From an uncultured Wohlfahrtiimonas sp. (lineage in GTDB: Bacteria > Pseudomonadota > Gammaproteobacteria > Cardiobacteriales > Wohlfahrtiimonadaceae): a stretch of DNA of 56,303 bases. The stretch is taken from assembly GCA_947630895.1 (NCBI GenBank), contig CANRJJ010000005.1, positions 1 through 56,303 on the forward strand. Direction: 5' to 3'. Shown piece after piece: positions 25,139 to 34,071 of the stretch (its first letter is position 1; each line of letters begins with the position of its first letter). The translations under genes were made by a program, and so were the position numbers. A model generated the notes under the pieces. That model was not told the origin of the DNA, made no database searches, and saw nothing but the letters and a program-made list of their open reading frames with translations.

Positions 25139-27037
25139 TTAGCCTTCTATGACATTAAACTCTTGAATTTCAATCCATTCTTTACGTCTTGCACTCATTT
25201 TCTTATTTAGTAACCGATCAAACACTTGATTTATATCATTATCACCAATCGTCAATTGCACCAATCTGCGTGTATCTTGCGACATCGTTGTTTCTCTTAA
25301 TTGAATAGGATTCATTTCACCGAGCCCTTTGAATCGCGTCACTAATATTTGTTTTTTATTTTTACCGTATTTTTTTATTAGTTCATTTTTTTCATACTCA
25401 TCTAAAGCATAATATATTTCTTTACCAATATCTAGGCGATAAAGCGGAGGAATTGCAACAAAAATATGCCCAGCTTCTACTAACGGTCTAAAATGTTTTA
25501 AAAATAGTGCACAAATTAACGTTGCAATATGTAATCCATCCGAGTCAGCATCGGCTAAAATACAAATTTTTCCGTAACGCAAACCATCTAAATTATCACT
25601 CGCAGGATCTACGCCAATCGCGACAGAAATATCATTAATTTCTTGTGAAGATAATATTTGGTCTGATTCAACTTCCCAAGTATTTAAAATTTTCCCGCGA
25701 AGCGCCATGATCGCTTGTACATTCTTATCACGTGCTTGTTTTGCTGAACCGCCCGCAGAATCACCTTCTACTAAGAATAATTCAGTCAAAGCAACATCAT
25801 TACTCACGCAATCTGCTAATTTCCCTGGTAATTTAGGTCCTTGAGCAATTTTCTTACGAACAACTGCTTTAGATGATTTTAATCTTGAGTTAGCATTTTC
25901 AATGATTAACGTGATGATTTCTAAACCATCTTCAACATGCTTATTCAACCACAATGTGAAGAAATCTTTCACGGCAACCGAGATAACACCAGCGATATGA
26001 CGAGAACTTAAACGCTCTTTAGTTTGACTCGCGAACTGTGGCTCGACCATTTTTAGTGACAATAAAAAATTTAAATTCTGCATGACATCTTCAGGCGTAA
26101 TTTTTAAATTTCTCGGCAATAAATTACGTTGTTCACAAAAATCTCGGATGGATTCTGTTAATCCATTTTTCAAACCATTTACATGCGTTCCACCTTGAGT
26201 GGTTGGAATTAAGTTGGCATAACTTTCCATCATGATTGGTGTTGTTTCTTTACTCCAAGCCAATCCCCAAGTGAACTCTTCTGTTTCGCCCGTAAACTCT
26301 CCAATAATTGGTGCTACAGGTAAAATTTCTTCGTTACTTAACTGATCTTCAACATATTCTGTGATTCCACCCTGAAAATACCATTCCAATCGTGCATCTT
26401 GAGAATCTTCAGGCACATTTTCATCCACAAGCGTAATTTTTAAGCCTGCAGCCAATAATGCTTTTGCTTTTAACAACGGAATCAAGCGACTTTTCGCTAC
26501 TTTTTCGTGATCAAAATAAGATGCATTTGGCCAAAAGCGAACTTCTGTTCCTTGATCCTTTTTATTTTTATGCGCTTCTTTAGTCAATGTTTCAACGCAT
26601 TCACCATTAGCAAATGCGATGTTATAGCAATAACCATTTTGAATAACTTTAACTTCTAATCTTTCAGATAAAGCATTCACAACAGAAACACCAACGCCGT
26701 GTAAACCACCAGAATAGTGATAAACATCTTGATTAAATTTACCGCCAGCATGCAATTTCGTTAAGATTAATTCGACACCGCTCACACCATGTTCAGGGTG
26801 AATATCAACAGGCATACCACGACCATTATCCTGCACACCATATGAGCCATCTTTATATAAAGTGATCGTAATATGGTCAGCAAAACCTGCCAATGCTTCA
26901 TCGACAGAGTTATCAATAACTTCTTGAAGTAAATGATTGGGTCTTGTTGTATCGGTGTACATGCCTGGTCGTTTTTTAACTGGATCCAAACCTGTTAAAA
27001 CTTCAATGGAACTCGCGGTATATTTTTTTTCAGACAT
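25139..27037 (-). CDS. parE: DNA topoisomerase IV subunit B ParE
   Basis: ParE is the ATPase subunit that with ParC unlinks daughter chromosomes. The GHKL ATPase domain has EVIDNSVDEALAG, DNGRGMPVDIHPEHG and GGLHGVGVSVVNALS. The Toprim domain has LVEGDSAGGSAKQARD and LADADSDGLHIATL. PGMYTDTTRPNHLLQEV and the 632-residue length identify ParE over GyrB, which is about 800 residues in this class. parC is not in the window. rdgC lies 22 bases upstream on the same strand. Confidence 0.95.
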   Translation of the reverse strand: MSEKKYTASSIEVLTGLDPVKKRPGMYTDTTRPNHLLQEVIDNSVDEALAGFADHITITLYKDGSYGVQDNGRGMPVDIHPEHGVSGVELILTKLHAGGKFNQDVYHYSGGLHGVGVSVVNALSERLEVKVIQNGYCYNIAFANGECVETLTKEAHKNKKDQGTEVRFWPNASYFDHEKVAKSRLIPLLKAKALLAAGLKITLVDENVPEDSQDARLEWYFQGGITEYVEDQLSNEEILPVAPIIGEFTGETEEFTWGLAWSKETTPIMMESYANLIPTTQGGTHVNGLKNGLTESIRDFCEQRNLLPRNLKITPEDVMQNLNFLLSLKMVEPQFASQTKERLSSRHIAGVISVAVKDFFTLWLNKHVEDGLEIITLIIENANSRLKSSKAVVRKKIAQGPKLPGKLADCVSNDVALTELFLVEGDSAGGSAKQARDKNVQAIMALRGKILNTWEVESDQILSSQEINDISVAIGVDPASDNLDGLRYGKICILADADSDGLHIATLICALFLKHFRPLVEAGHIFVAIPPLYRLDIGKEIYYALDEYEKNELIKKYGKNKKQILVTRFKGLGEMNPIQLRETTMSQDTRRLVQLTIGDNDINQVFDRLLNKKMSARRKEWIEIQEFNVIEG

Positions 27038-27059
27038 TAATTAACCTATTATTTGAATA

Positions 27060-27944
27060 CTATTTTGCACTATTGGTGAAATCATAAACATTTTGAACAA
27101 CACGACGATACAGATCGATCGCCAAATATAGTTCTGCTTGCATTTGTAAAATCGGATCATCTTCCGTTTCTAAATTCTCTTCAAAGCGCTCTAAAAATTT
27201 TAAACGCTTAAAAATAAAATCTCCCGACATGGCAAATGAGATTTGCTCATCATATTCCAACATCAGTTTTGTAACTTGCCATCCATCTTTCAATGGATCT
27301 TGAATCTCTTTTGAATTCAGCTCAACGCTTTTAAACTTGGCATTTCCACCTTCATCTTTTAGCTCTCGTAATTCAATCTCATCCAATATTGTTAATAAAT
27401 CAGATTGAATACCGTGCATCGCCCAATGGGTCATTGCAGCATTCACAGAATGTTCAGGCGCTAAAGGTACAACAGGTAAACTGCCCAACGTTTTACGCAA
27501 ATGCCCTGTTAATAATGATGCTTTTTTCGTAGAGCTTGCATCCACAACTAACCAGTTTTTTTCTAAGTCGATGTAAGCCATAACCGAATGTCTATTCACC
27601 AATGCATTTGGTAATAATTCATTCATCACAACTTCATGCAGCTCTTTCATTTCAGAGCGGCTAATGTGTTTTAGCTCTTTCTCTTCAATTTTTTTATCTA
27701 CTGCAGTTTTAACAACAGAATTTGGCAGTAATTTTTGCTCAATACCTAAACGAAAAAACAATGCATTATTAATTTTCTCTACGTATTGTTTGCCTTCTTT
27801 AAATACTGGTAACCAACCAATGCTTTCTAATTCTTGAGTCAAACAAGCCGTTAATGGCTTTTCTGACAAACTTTCTTCGATTGATTCTAAACTTTCTTTA
27901 ATTGGCTCTTCAAATCGATAAACTAATAAATTTTTAAAACTCAT
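27060..27944 (-). CDS. rdgC: Recombination-associated protein RdgC
   Basis: RdgC is a ring-forming, non-specific DNA-binding protein that limits RecA activity. Family segments are FKNLLVYRF at the N-terminus, LLPNSVVKTAVDKK, HEVVMNELLPNAL, LRKTLGSLPVVPL and DEQISFAMSGDFIFKRLKF. The 294 residues are close to the usual 303. It starts 1 base after gph, with its GGATTAAC ribosome binding site inside the end of gph, so it is coupled to that gene. Confidence 0.94.
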   Translation of the reverse strand: MSFKNLLVYRFEEPIKESLESIEESLSEKPLTACLTQELESIGWLPVFKEGKQYVEKINNALFFRLGIEQKLLPNSVVKTAVDKKIEEKELKHISRSEMKELHEVVMNELLPNALVNRHSVMAYIDLEKNWLVVDASSTKKASLLTGHLRKTLGSLPVVPLAPEHSVNAAMTHWAMHGIQSDLLTILDEIELRELKDEGGNAKFKSVELNSKEIQDPLKDGWQVTKLMLEYDEQISFAMSGDFIFKRLKFLERFEENLETEDDPILQMQAELYLAIDLYRRVVQNVYDFTNSAK

Positions 27945-27945
27945 G

Positions 27946-28617
27946 TTAATCCTTTAATTGATGAAGAACTTGTAATAACTCTGAGAAATGATCAATGACA
28001 AAATCAGGAGATTCATTGGCAATCGGCTCACCGTGATTGTATCCATATGTCAACGCAACTGATTGTACACCTGCATTTTTAGCAGCATTAATATCATTGC
28101 GCGAATCGCCCACAAAGATAAACTCTGATTGCATCACGCCTAATTCTGCCAATACTTTAAATATCGGAGCAGGATGCGGTTTGATTTTCACTGAATCATT
28201 TGCACCCAGCATTAATGTAAATAACTGATCAATGCCTAAATAAGCCATTAACTCAGGAACGTATCTTGAAGGCTTATTGGTGATTAACACCAATTCATAA
28301 CCTTCACTTTTAAGCTCTTCCAAAGTTTCTTTCACTTCAGGAAATAATGGGCTCCCCGATAATAATTCAGCTTGATAGCACTCAGACAAAATCGCCATCG
28401 CCTTTTGACGATATTCAGCATCTGTCGGTGCTTTCGCCCAAGCCAAAGCGCGATCCAATAAAACTTCTATACCATTACCAATCCAAGTGACAACCAAAGC
28501 TTTTCCTGGCTCTGGTAAATTTAAATGCGCGCACATTCCATCGACAGTATTTGCCAATCCTAATGCACTATCCACCAACGTTCCATCTAGGTCAAAACCA
28601 ACTACTTTGATCGTCAT
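27946..28617 (-). CDS. gph: Phosphoglycolate phosphatase (HAD family)
   Basis: This HAD hydrolase removes phosphate from 2-phosphoglycolate, a product of DNA repair and oxidative damage. HAD motif I is FDLDGTLVDS (8-17) with the nucleophile Asp9, motif II is LITNKPS, motif III uses Lys in KIKPHPAP and motif IV is VGDSRNDI. A helical cap lies between motifs I and II. The 223 residues and cap type fit Gph, though related HAD phosphatases cannot be fully excluded. rlmD is 24 bases upstream. Confidence 0.88.
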   Translation of the reverse strand: MTIKVVGFDLDGTLVDSALGLANTVDGMCAHLNLPEPGKALVVTWIGNGIEVLLDRALAWAKAPTDAEYRQKAMAILSECYQAELLSGSPLFPEVKETLEELKSEGYELVLITNKPSRYVPELMAYLGIDQLFTLMLGANDSVKIKPHPAPIFKVLAELGVMQSEFIFVGDSRNDINAAKNAGVQSVALTYGYNHGEPIANESPDFVIDHFSELLQVLHQLKD

Positions 28618-28641
28618 ACATTGTCCTTGAATTATTAATGA

Positions 28642-29988
28642 TTAGTCTTTTTTCACCAAAAGCGCCATAGATTCTACGTGAGCTGTGTGCGGGAACATAT
28701 CCATCACACCTGCTTCTGTCACTTCGTATCCATATTGAACCAATTCAGCCAAATCTCTTGCTAAAGTTGCAGGATGGCAAGAAACATACAAAATACGTTT
28801 TGGCGCTAATTTACCTAAATAAGGCATCATTTCTAAAGCACCTGATCTTGGTGGATCAACTAAAATCGCATCGTATTGTAACTGCATCCAATCAGCATTA
28901 TCTTGATTTTGCGTTAAATCCGTACAATAAAATTCAACATTATCTAAGTTATTGCGTTCAGCATTTTTCGCTGCCCACTCTGTTAAACTTTTATCGCCTT
29001 CAACACCAACAACTCTGCCCGCTTCTAAAGCCAACGGCAAAGTGAAGTTTCCTAAGCCACAGAACAAATCTAAAACTGTTTCATCTTTTTTCAAATCTAA
29101 CAATTTTAATGCTCTTGCTACCATTTGTTCATTAATGATCGGATTCACTTGTGTGAAATGATAAGGCTTAAACGCCATAGTTAAACGATCTAACAGCTTA
29201 TAGTTCAACAAATCATCTGCGTCTTCTACTTCACTTAATAAATAAGTCGATGCTTCGCTCTTCGGCTGTAAATAGATCAAAACATTATGCTCTACGCCAA
29301 ACGCTTTGAATTTAGCTAAATCATCTTCTGTTGGCTCTTCCAAAACTCGGAAACTTAATGCCACTTGCGAAGATCCTACTGCCACTTCGATCTGTGGAAT
29401 TTTATCCAATAGCGTTAAGCTACCAATTAATTCAGATAGCTGAGGAATTAGATTAGAAACTTGCGAATCCAATACTGGACAACTATCCATATCCACAATA
29501 AATGGTGCAAATTTTTCACGGAAGCCAACCAAAACTTTCTCTTTTTTCGGCACATATTTAACGCCCAAACGGCCTTTAAAACGATAATGTTCGCTTGGTG
29601 AACGCAATGGTTCCATTTGTGCATCAAGATCAAAATCTAGTTTTGCTTGTTTTTTCAAATTACTCGCCAATTGCTTAGCTTTAAAATAAATTTGTTTTTC
29701 AGGGTCTAAATGTTGCAAAGAACAACCACCACAAACACCAAAAACATCACAAACAGGTGTCACACGATCTTCTGAAGCTTTGATCACTTCTACAGCTTTC
29801 GCTTCATCATAATCTTTACGTATTTTCACATACTGAGCCATTACCACTTCATTAGGTAATGCACCATTCACAAAAACAACTTTCCCATCGATGTGTGTCA
29901 CGCCACGGCCATCATGAGTAATATCGGTAATTTCGACTTCAAATGGCTCTTGTGAGAATTTTTGTTTACGTTGTTTACGCTTTGACAT
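28642..29988 (-). CDS. rlmD: 23S rRNA (uracil-1939-C5)-methyltransferase RlmD
   Basis: RlmD methylates U1939 of 23S rRNA with SAM. An N-terminal TRAM domain contains EPFEVEITDITHDGRGV. The iron-sulfur cysteines are in CDVFGVCGGCSLQ, with a fourth in MDSCPVLD. The SAM motif LDLFCGLGNFTLPLA, the DPPRSGA loop and the catalytic Cys in YVSCHPATLARDL are intact. Its 448 residues match the RlmD branch rather than RlmC or TrmA. Confidence 0.94.
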   Translation of the reverse strand: MSKRKQRKQKFSQEPFEVEITDITHDGRGVTHIDGKVVFVNGALPNEVVMAQYVKIRKDYDEAKAVEVIKASEDRVTPVCDVFGVCGGCSLQHLDPEKQIYFKAKQLASNLKKQAKLDFDLDAQMEPLRSPSEHYRFKGRLGVKYVPKKEKVLVGFREKFAPFIVDMDSCPVLDSQVSNLIPQLSELIGSLTLLDKIPQIEVAVGSSQVALSFRVLEEPTEDDLAKFKAFGVEHNVLIYLQPKSEASTYLLSEVEDADDLLNYKLLDRLTMAFKPYHFTQVNPIINEQMVARALKLLDLKKDETVLDLFCGLGNFTLPLALEAGRVVGVEGDKSLTEWAAKNAERNNLDNVEFYCTDLTQNQDNADWMQLQYDAILVDPPRSGALEMMPYLGKLAPKRILYVSCHPATLARDLAELVQYGYEVTEAGVMDMFPHTAHVESMALLVKKD

Positions 29989-30032
29989 CTTTGCCTAAAA
30001 CCCTAAATTAAAAACAGCGATCATACCACAAA

Positions 30033-30539
30033 TCACTCTTCCACTGCTTCTAGATCTGAGATATCTACGAATTGACAACGGATCGCTTTTTGTAAGTTTT
30101 CAGGGCTTATTTTGATTTGAGATCCTCGTTTTCCCGCGGATATTATTATGTATGGTTCTGATTTTGCTTTTTCTGAAATAAATGTTGGAAATGATTTTTT
30201 CATCTTAATTGGTGAACATCCACCACGAATATAGCCAGTTAATGGTTCAAGTTTTACCACAGGAATCATTTCAACTTTTTTATGCGAACTGGCTTTAGCT
30301 AATTTTTTTAATGATAAATGCTCACTGCTTGGAATCACAGCAACAACATAATCTTTATTATCACTATGCGTTACCAAAGTTTTATAAACAACAGATGGTG
30401 ATTCTCCAAGTAAATCAGCAACTTCAACTCCGCCCAATACTTCATCGCTATTGCAAAGATAACTCAAAGCTTCATACTCTATTTTTAATTGATCCAATAA
30501 ACGCATTGCATTGGTTTTATCGATTTTTGCTTTACTCAT
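30033..30539 (-). CDS. ybaK: Cys-tRNA(Pro)/Cys-tRNA(Cys) deacylase YbaK
   Basis: YbaK hydrolyses misacylated Cys-tRNA(Pro) in trans. The conserved Lys lies in VVYKTLVTHSD, and the signature GYIRGGCSPIKMKK is complete. The ending region with ISAGKRGSQIKISPENL is also typical. The 168 residues are close to the usual 159. The ribosome binding site is weak. The gene sits alone between the degQ-like terminator and rlmD on the same strand. Confidence 0.93.
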   Translation of the reverse strand: MSKAKIDKTNAMRLLDQLKIEYEALSYLCNSDEVLGGVEVADLLGESPSVVYKTLVTHSDNKDYVVAVIPSSEHLSLKKLAKASSHKKVEMIPVVKLEPLTGYIRGGCSPIKMKKSFPTFISEKAKSEPYIIISAGKRGSQIKISPENLQKAIRCQFVDISDLEAVEE

Positions 30540-30577
30540 AAATGCACCATCATTAATTAAAGAAATATTATAGCCAA

Positions 30578-30615
30578 TAAAAAAAGCCCCATGAATACTA
30601 GCTTATGGGGCTTTT
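30578..30615 (-). terminator. Terminator after the DegQ-like protease gene
   Basis: An 11-bp stem (30582-30592 with 30605-30615) with a 12-base loop is followed on the minus strand by a T run from 30585 to 30579. It lies 12 bases beyond the protease stop codon. Confidence 0.85.
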
Positions 30616-30626
30616 GATTTTAATAT

Positions 30627-32015
30627 TTATTTTTTCAATTCTTTAATCGGTACAGCAACAAAATATGAGTTTTGACCTCTTTGTAACAATAAACGAACTG
30701 TGTCACCTGGCTTTAAGCCTGTCACTAACTGATTAAAATCGTTCAATGACTCGATATTGACACCATTAATTTGTGAAATGATATCTCCACGTCGAATACC
30801 TACCTCTTCTGCTGCACCTTGTGCAACCAAGCTCACAACTACACCTTTTTGAGTGCTTGATTCAGGTAAATCTTCAACTACTAGTCCTAAATAGTTATTA
30901 GATGCATCTTGATTTTGGCTTGCTAACTGATCGTCATCAATCGCTTTGATCTCTACTTCAATGGTTTGCTTTTTACCATCGCGTAAAATTTCAATTTTAG
31001 CTTTTTCATCGACTTTAGCACGACTGACTAAAACTGGTAATTCACTCGATTTTTCAATCGTTTTACCATTAAATTTCAAAATCAAATCGCCTACTTGCAA
31101 ATCAGATTTAGATGCAGGGCCATTTGGAACAATGCTAGAAACCAATGCACCTTGTGGTTTATTCAATTTAAATGTTTTCGCTAAATTTGCGCTCACATCT
31201 TGAATTTGTACGCCTAACCAACCACGCACAACTTTGCCATTGTTTTTTAATTGTTCAACAACATCCATCGCCAAATCAATTGGAATCGCAAAACTCACGC
31301 CTGCATAACTGCCTGTGCTTGTATAAATCTGTGAGTTAATCCCAATCACTTCACCACTAGTATTAAATAACGGTCCACCTGAGTTACCAGGATTTACAGC
31401 AGCATCTGTTTGAATGAATGGTGTGTAATTATCGCTTGGTAAATTTCTACCTAAAGAGCTGATAATACCTTGTGTCGCTGTGTAATCTAAGCCAAATGGA
31501 GAGCCAACTGCCATCACCCATTGTCCCACTTTCAAATCATCAACATCTGCGATTTTCACAGCTGGTAAGTCTTTAGCATCTATTTGTAATACCGCAACGT
31601 CAGAACGATCATCTTTACCGATCAATTTTGCAGGCAACTCTCTACGATCCGACAATTGCACTAAAATTTCATCTGCTTTTCCAACAACATGAGCATTGGT
31701 TACGATAATGCCATCTTCTTCAACGATAAAACCTGATCCACCACCATGAATGATTCGCTCACGTGGTTTTTGTTGCTGCTGTCTTTGTCTTGGTTCTCCA
31801 AAGAAAAATTGAAAAGGATCATTACCATCAAAGAATGGAAAACCTTGCATCGCAGGTACTTCTTCTTTCCCTTTCACTGTAATGCTAACCACTGAGGACT
31901 TATTTTTCTCAAACAACTCGCTCCAATCAGGCGGTGTTTGAGCGATTGCAAAATTGACCAATACAAACGATGCAACAACACTTGTTTGTATCACTTTTAT
32001 CCAAGATTTTTTCAT
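30627..32015 (-). CDS. Periplasmic serine protease/chaperone, DegQ/DegP (HtrA) family
   Basis: HtrA proteases degrade or refold damaged periplasmic proteins. A signal peptide ends at about residue 26 (FAIA-Q). The catalytic triad is His109 (VTNAHVVG), Asp139 (DDRSDVAV) and Ser212 (NPGNSGGPL). Two PDZ domains follow (about 260-350 and 375-455). A Gln/Arg-rich loop near residues 75-87 lies in the LA-loop position. The 462 residues fit DegQ, DegP and MucD; sequence alone does not separate these, so I give no symbol. No sensor genes are adjacent. Confidence 0.92.
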   Translation of the reverse strand: MKKSWIKVIQTSVVASFVLVNFAIAQTPPDWSELFEKNKSSVVSITVKGKEEVPAMQGFPFFDGNDPFQFFFGEPRQRQQQQKPRERIIHGGGSGFIVEEDGIIVTNAHVVGKADEILVQLSDRRELPAKLIGKDDRSDVAVLQIDAKDLPAVKIADVDDLKVGQWVMAVGSPFGLDYTATQGIISSLGRNLPSDNYTPFIQTDAAVNPGNSGGPLFNTSGEVIGINSQIYTSTGSYAGVSFAIPIDLAMDVVEQLKNNGKVVRGWLGVQIQDVSANLAKTFKLNKPQGALVSSIVPNGPASKSDLQVGDLILKFNGKTIEKSSELPVLVSRAKVDEKAKIEILRDGKKQTIEVEIKAIDDDQLASQNQDASNNYLGLVVEDLPESSTQKGVVVSLVAQGAAEEVGIRRGDIISQINGVNIESLNDFNQLVTGLKPGDTVRLLLQRGQNSYFVAVPIKELKK

Positions 32016-32140
32016 ATATTAATTCCCTCAGAATATAAAAACGATTTAAATAAAAATTTAATCCTTATTAATATAAAAGCCTCAATGAAAAATAATTCAA
32101 AAAAATGTAAAGATTGGGTAAATGCGAAAGCCTTGATAAC

Positions 32141-32170
32141 TTGCTATGATTTTATAGCAATTTTTATACT
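32141..32170 (+). promoter_or_regulatory. Candidate promoter of the ene-reductase gene
   Basis: TTGCTA (32141-32146) and TATACT (32165-32170) are 18 bases apart. The -35 is one arm of a 7-bp inverted repeat, TTGCTAT/ATAGCAA (32141-32160), which could be a repressor site in this 172-base divergent gap. Confidence 0.4.
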
Positions 32171-32187
32171 TATGGAGAATATTGAGC

Positions 32188-33204
32188 GTGGCTAAAATTT
32201 TAGAAAAACACAGCATTAATTCTACCCCTTTAAAAAACCGTGTTGTGATGGAACCAATGTGCATGTATTCAGCGACAAATCATGATGGCATTGCCACAGA
32301 TTTTCACTACGCTCACTATGTGAGTAGCGCAATTGGGCAAGTTGGATTAATCATCGTAGAAGCTACAGGCATTAGCCCTGAAGGTAGAATTTCTGATCTT
32401 TGTCTTGGTTTATGGAATGATGAGCAAAAAAATGCACTGAAAAAAATCGTAGATGGTGTACATGCTCAAGGCGGTAAAATCATTATTCAATTAAATCATG
32501 CAGGCAGAAAGTGCACTGCAACAACAGACGTTGATACAATTTATGCACCAAGTGCTTTAGCATTCTCTGAAAAAGATCGCACACCAAAAGCACTAGAAGA
32601 ATCAGAAATTAAAGCGATCATTCAAGACTTTGTACATTCTGCAAAATTAGCATTAGAAGCAGGATTTGATGGCATTGAAATTCATGCTGCTCATGGTTAT
32701 TTGCTATCTCAATTCATGAGCCCACATTCTAATCAGCGCACTGATCGATATAAAAATGGTTCTGTTATTTTAGAAGAGCTCACCACAGCATTCAAAGAGT
32801 TTTGGCCTCAAAATAAAATTTTATCTATTCGCTTTAGCACAACAGATTATTCAGAAAATGGTTTAAATATTGATTCTACAATCGAGCAAATTAAAAATGT
32901 TACTGCATCTTATGATTTAATTAATATTTCATCTGGCGGAATTACCACGCAACCGCCACTTAATATTTATCCTGGTTACCAAGTGAATCATGCGATTAAA
33001 GTTAAAAATGAATTGGATGCTACAGTCATTGCTTGTGGTCTATTAGGTGATTATGATCTAGCAACATTCCTAATCGAATCGGGACAAGTGGATTATATTG
33101 GTCTCGCAAGACCTTTATTACAAAATCCTAATTGGATCTTGCCGCTGTACGCTAAGCACAATCAGAAAGATGCAATCACTCGACAATATCAAAGAGCTTT
33201 CTAA
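32188..33204 (+). CDS. namA: NADPH dehydrogenase NamA/YqjM-like, Old Yellow Enzyme family
   Basis: This FMN flavoenzyme reduces activated C=C bonds of enones with NADPH; its physiological substrate is unknown. PMCMYSA with the YqjM-type redox-tuning Cys25, QLNHAGRKC, and the active-site His pair in IEIHAAHGYLLSQFMSPHSNQRTDRY (His166, His169) place it in the YqjM branch. I use GTG at 32188, which has GGAG 10 bases upstream; TTG at 32182 is an alternative only 4 bases from GGAG. The gene is divergent from the HtrA-family protease. Confidence 0.9.
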   Translation: MAKILEKHSINSTPLKNRVVMEPMCMYSATNHDGIATDFHYAHYVSSAIGQVGLIIVEATGISPEGRISDLCLGLWNDEQKNALKKIVDGVHAQGGKIIIQLNHAGRKCTATTDVDTIYAPSALAFSEKDRTPKALEESEIKAIIQDFVHSAKLALEAGFDGIEIHAAHGYLLSQFMSPHSNQRTDRYKNGSVILEELTTAFKEFWPQNKILSIRFSTTDYSENGLNIDSTIEQIKNVTASYDLINISSGGITTQPPLNIYPGYQVNHAIKVKNELDATVIACGLLGDYDLATFLIESGQVDYIGLARPLLQNPNWILPLYAKHNQKDAITRQYQRAF

Positions 33205-33220
33205 AAGAATGAGATACTTT

Positions 33221-33248
33221 TTTACTTTATAAGAAATTAGTGTATAAT
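33221..33248 (+). promoter_or_regulatory. Candidate rpsU promoter
   Basis: TTTACT (33221-33226) and a perfect TATAAT (33243-33248) are 16 bases apart, about 75 bases before the rpsU ATG. Confidence 0.5.
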
Positions 33249-33322
33249 TTTTGACTTGGTGTTTTTTGTATTCATTACGAAAAACTTTTTTATCTCTTAT
33301 TATTAAATTGGGGTGATGTTTA

Positions 33323-33538
33323 ATGCCTTCCGTCAAGATTCGTGACAATGAACCTTTTGACGTAGCTCTGCGTCGTTTTAAGCGTGCTTGTGAAAAAGCT
33401 GGCGTAATTGCGGACGTACGTGCACGTGAATTCTTTGAAAAACCGACAGCAGAGCGTAAGCGTAAGGCTGCTGCTGCTCAGAAACGCCATTATAAGCGTA
33501 TCATGCGTGATTCAATCAATCGCAAGCGTTTATACTAA
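33323..33538 (+). CDS. rpsU: 30S ribosomal protein S21
   Basis: S21 is a small, very basic protein of the 30S subunit needed for initiation on natural mRNAs. The 71 residues begin [26 protein letters not shown] and end KRLY, matching the family throughout. A strong GGGGTGA ribosome binding site precedes the ATG. In enterics rpsU heads an operon with dnaG and rpoD. Here it is monocistronic and followed by its own terminator, with ydhR convergent. Confidence 0.98.
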   Translation: MPSVKIRDNEPFDVALRRFKRACEKAGVIADVRAREFFEKPTAERKRKAAAAQKRHYKRIMRDSINRKRLY

Positions 33539-33568
33539 TTGGATATTTATATCTAACTAGAACGTTTC

Positions 33569-33602
33569 AAAAAGCCTCATAGATTTTTATGAGGCTTTTT
33601 TA
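33569..33602. terminator. Bidirectional terminator after rpsU
   Basis: A 13-bp stem (33569-33581 with 33588-33600) with a 6-base loop is flanked by A and T runs. It serves rpsU and the convergent ydhR-like gene. Confidence 0.88.
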
Positions 33603-33618
33603 ATTGATGATATTTGAT

Positions 33619-33963
33619 TTAATAATCATTACCATCATAATTATTTTGACTGATCAAGGCTTCAGGAAAGCGCGTAATGACCGATAACGGAACATTAGCT
33701 TCCAAAATTTGACAACGAATATCTGTAATTCCAAAATCCTCCAAGCGCTGATCATGCATCTTTTTAAAATTCATTAACGCGGCATGGCTTTCAAATGCAT
33801 ACCAACCACCCGCCCTTTTTTCATCTTCATTTTCTGTCCAGATTTTCCAAAGCAATCCCTCTTGCTGTGCAATATCTTCAGCTAACTCTCTGAAGGCTTG
33901 CGTCATCATCACCTTGAATGGTCCTTCCATTTTAAAATCCAGTTGCATTAAATACACAGACAT
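33619..33963 (-). CDS. ydhR: YdhR family dimeric alpha-beta barrel protein (putative monooxygenase)
   Basis: The 114 residues align along the whole length with E. coli YdhR: LMQLDFKMEGPF, EGLLWKIWTENE, AGGWYAFES and NVPLSVITR. The fold is a ferredoxin-like dimer often called a monooxygenase on structural grounds, but no reaction has been firmly assigned. A short Asn/Asp-rich tail extends past the usual end. It is monocistronic, divergent from typA and convergent with rpsU. Confidence 0.85.
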   Translation of the reverse strand: MSVYLMQLDFKMEGPFKVMMTQAFRELAEDIAQQEGLLWKIWTENEDEKRAGGWYAFESHAALMNFKKMHDQRLEDFGITDIRCQILEANVPLSVITRFPEALISQNNYDGNDY

Positions 33964-33991
33964 TTTTTCTCCTTGGTATATTATTGGTTAA

Positions 33992-34022
33992 TTGACAGTT
34001 TGAGCAGAAAATATGCTAAAAT
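33992..34022 (+). promoter_or_regulatory. typA promoter with extended -10
   Basis: A perfect TTGACA (33992-33997) is 19 bases from TAAAAT (34017-34022), which is preceded by TGC to form an extended -10. Transcription would start near 34029, giving a leader of about 43 bases. Confidence 0.6.
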
Positions 34023-34071
34023 GTGCGGTCTCACTTTTTCATAACTATTCACTGAATAAGGACTCACTCAA

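Noticed and set aside
25130-25160. AT-rich dyad after parE as a terminator
   Set aside because: The stem is almost entirely A-T and lacks a GC core and a clear T run, so it is too weak to call.
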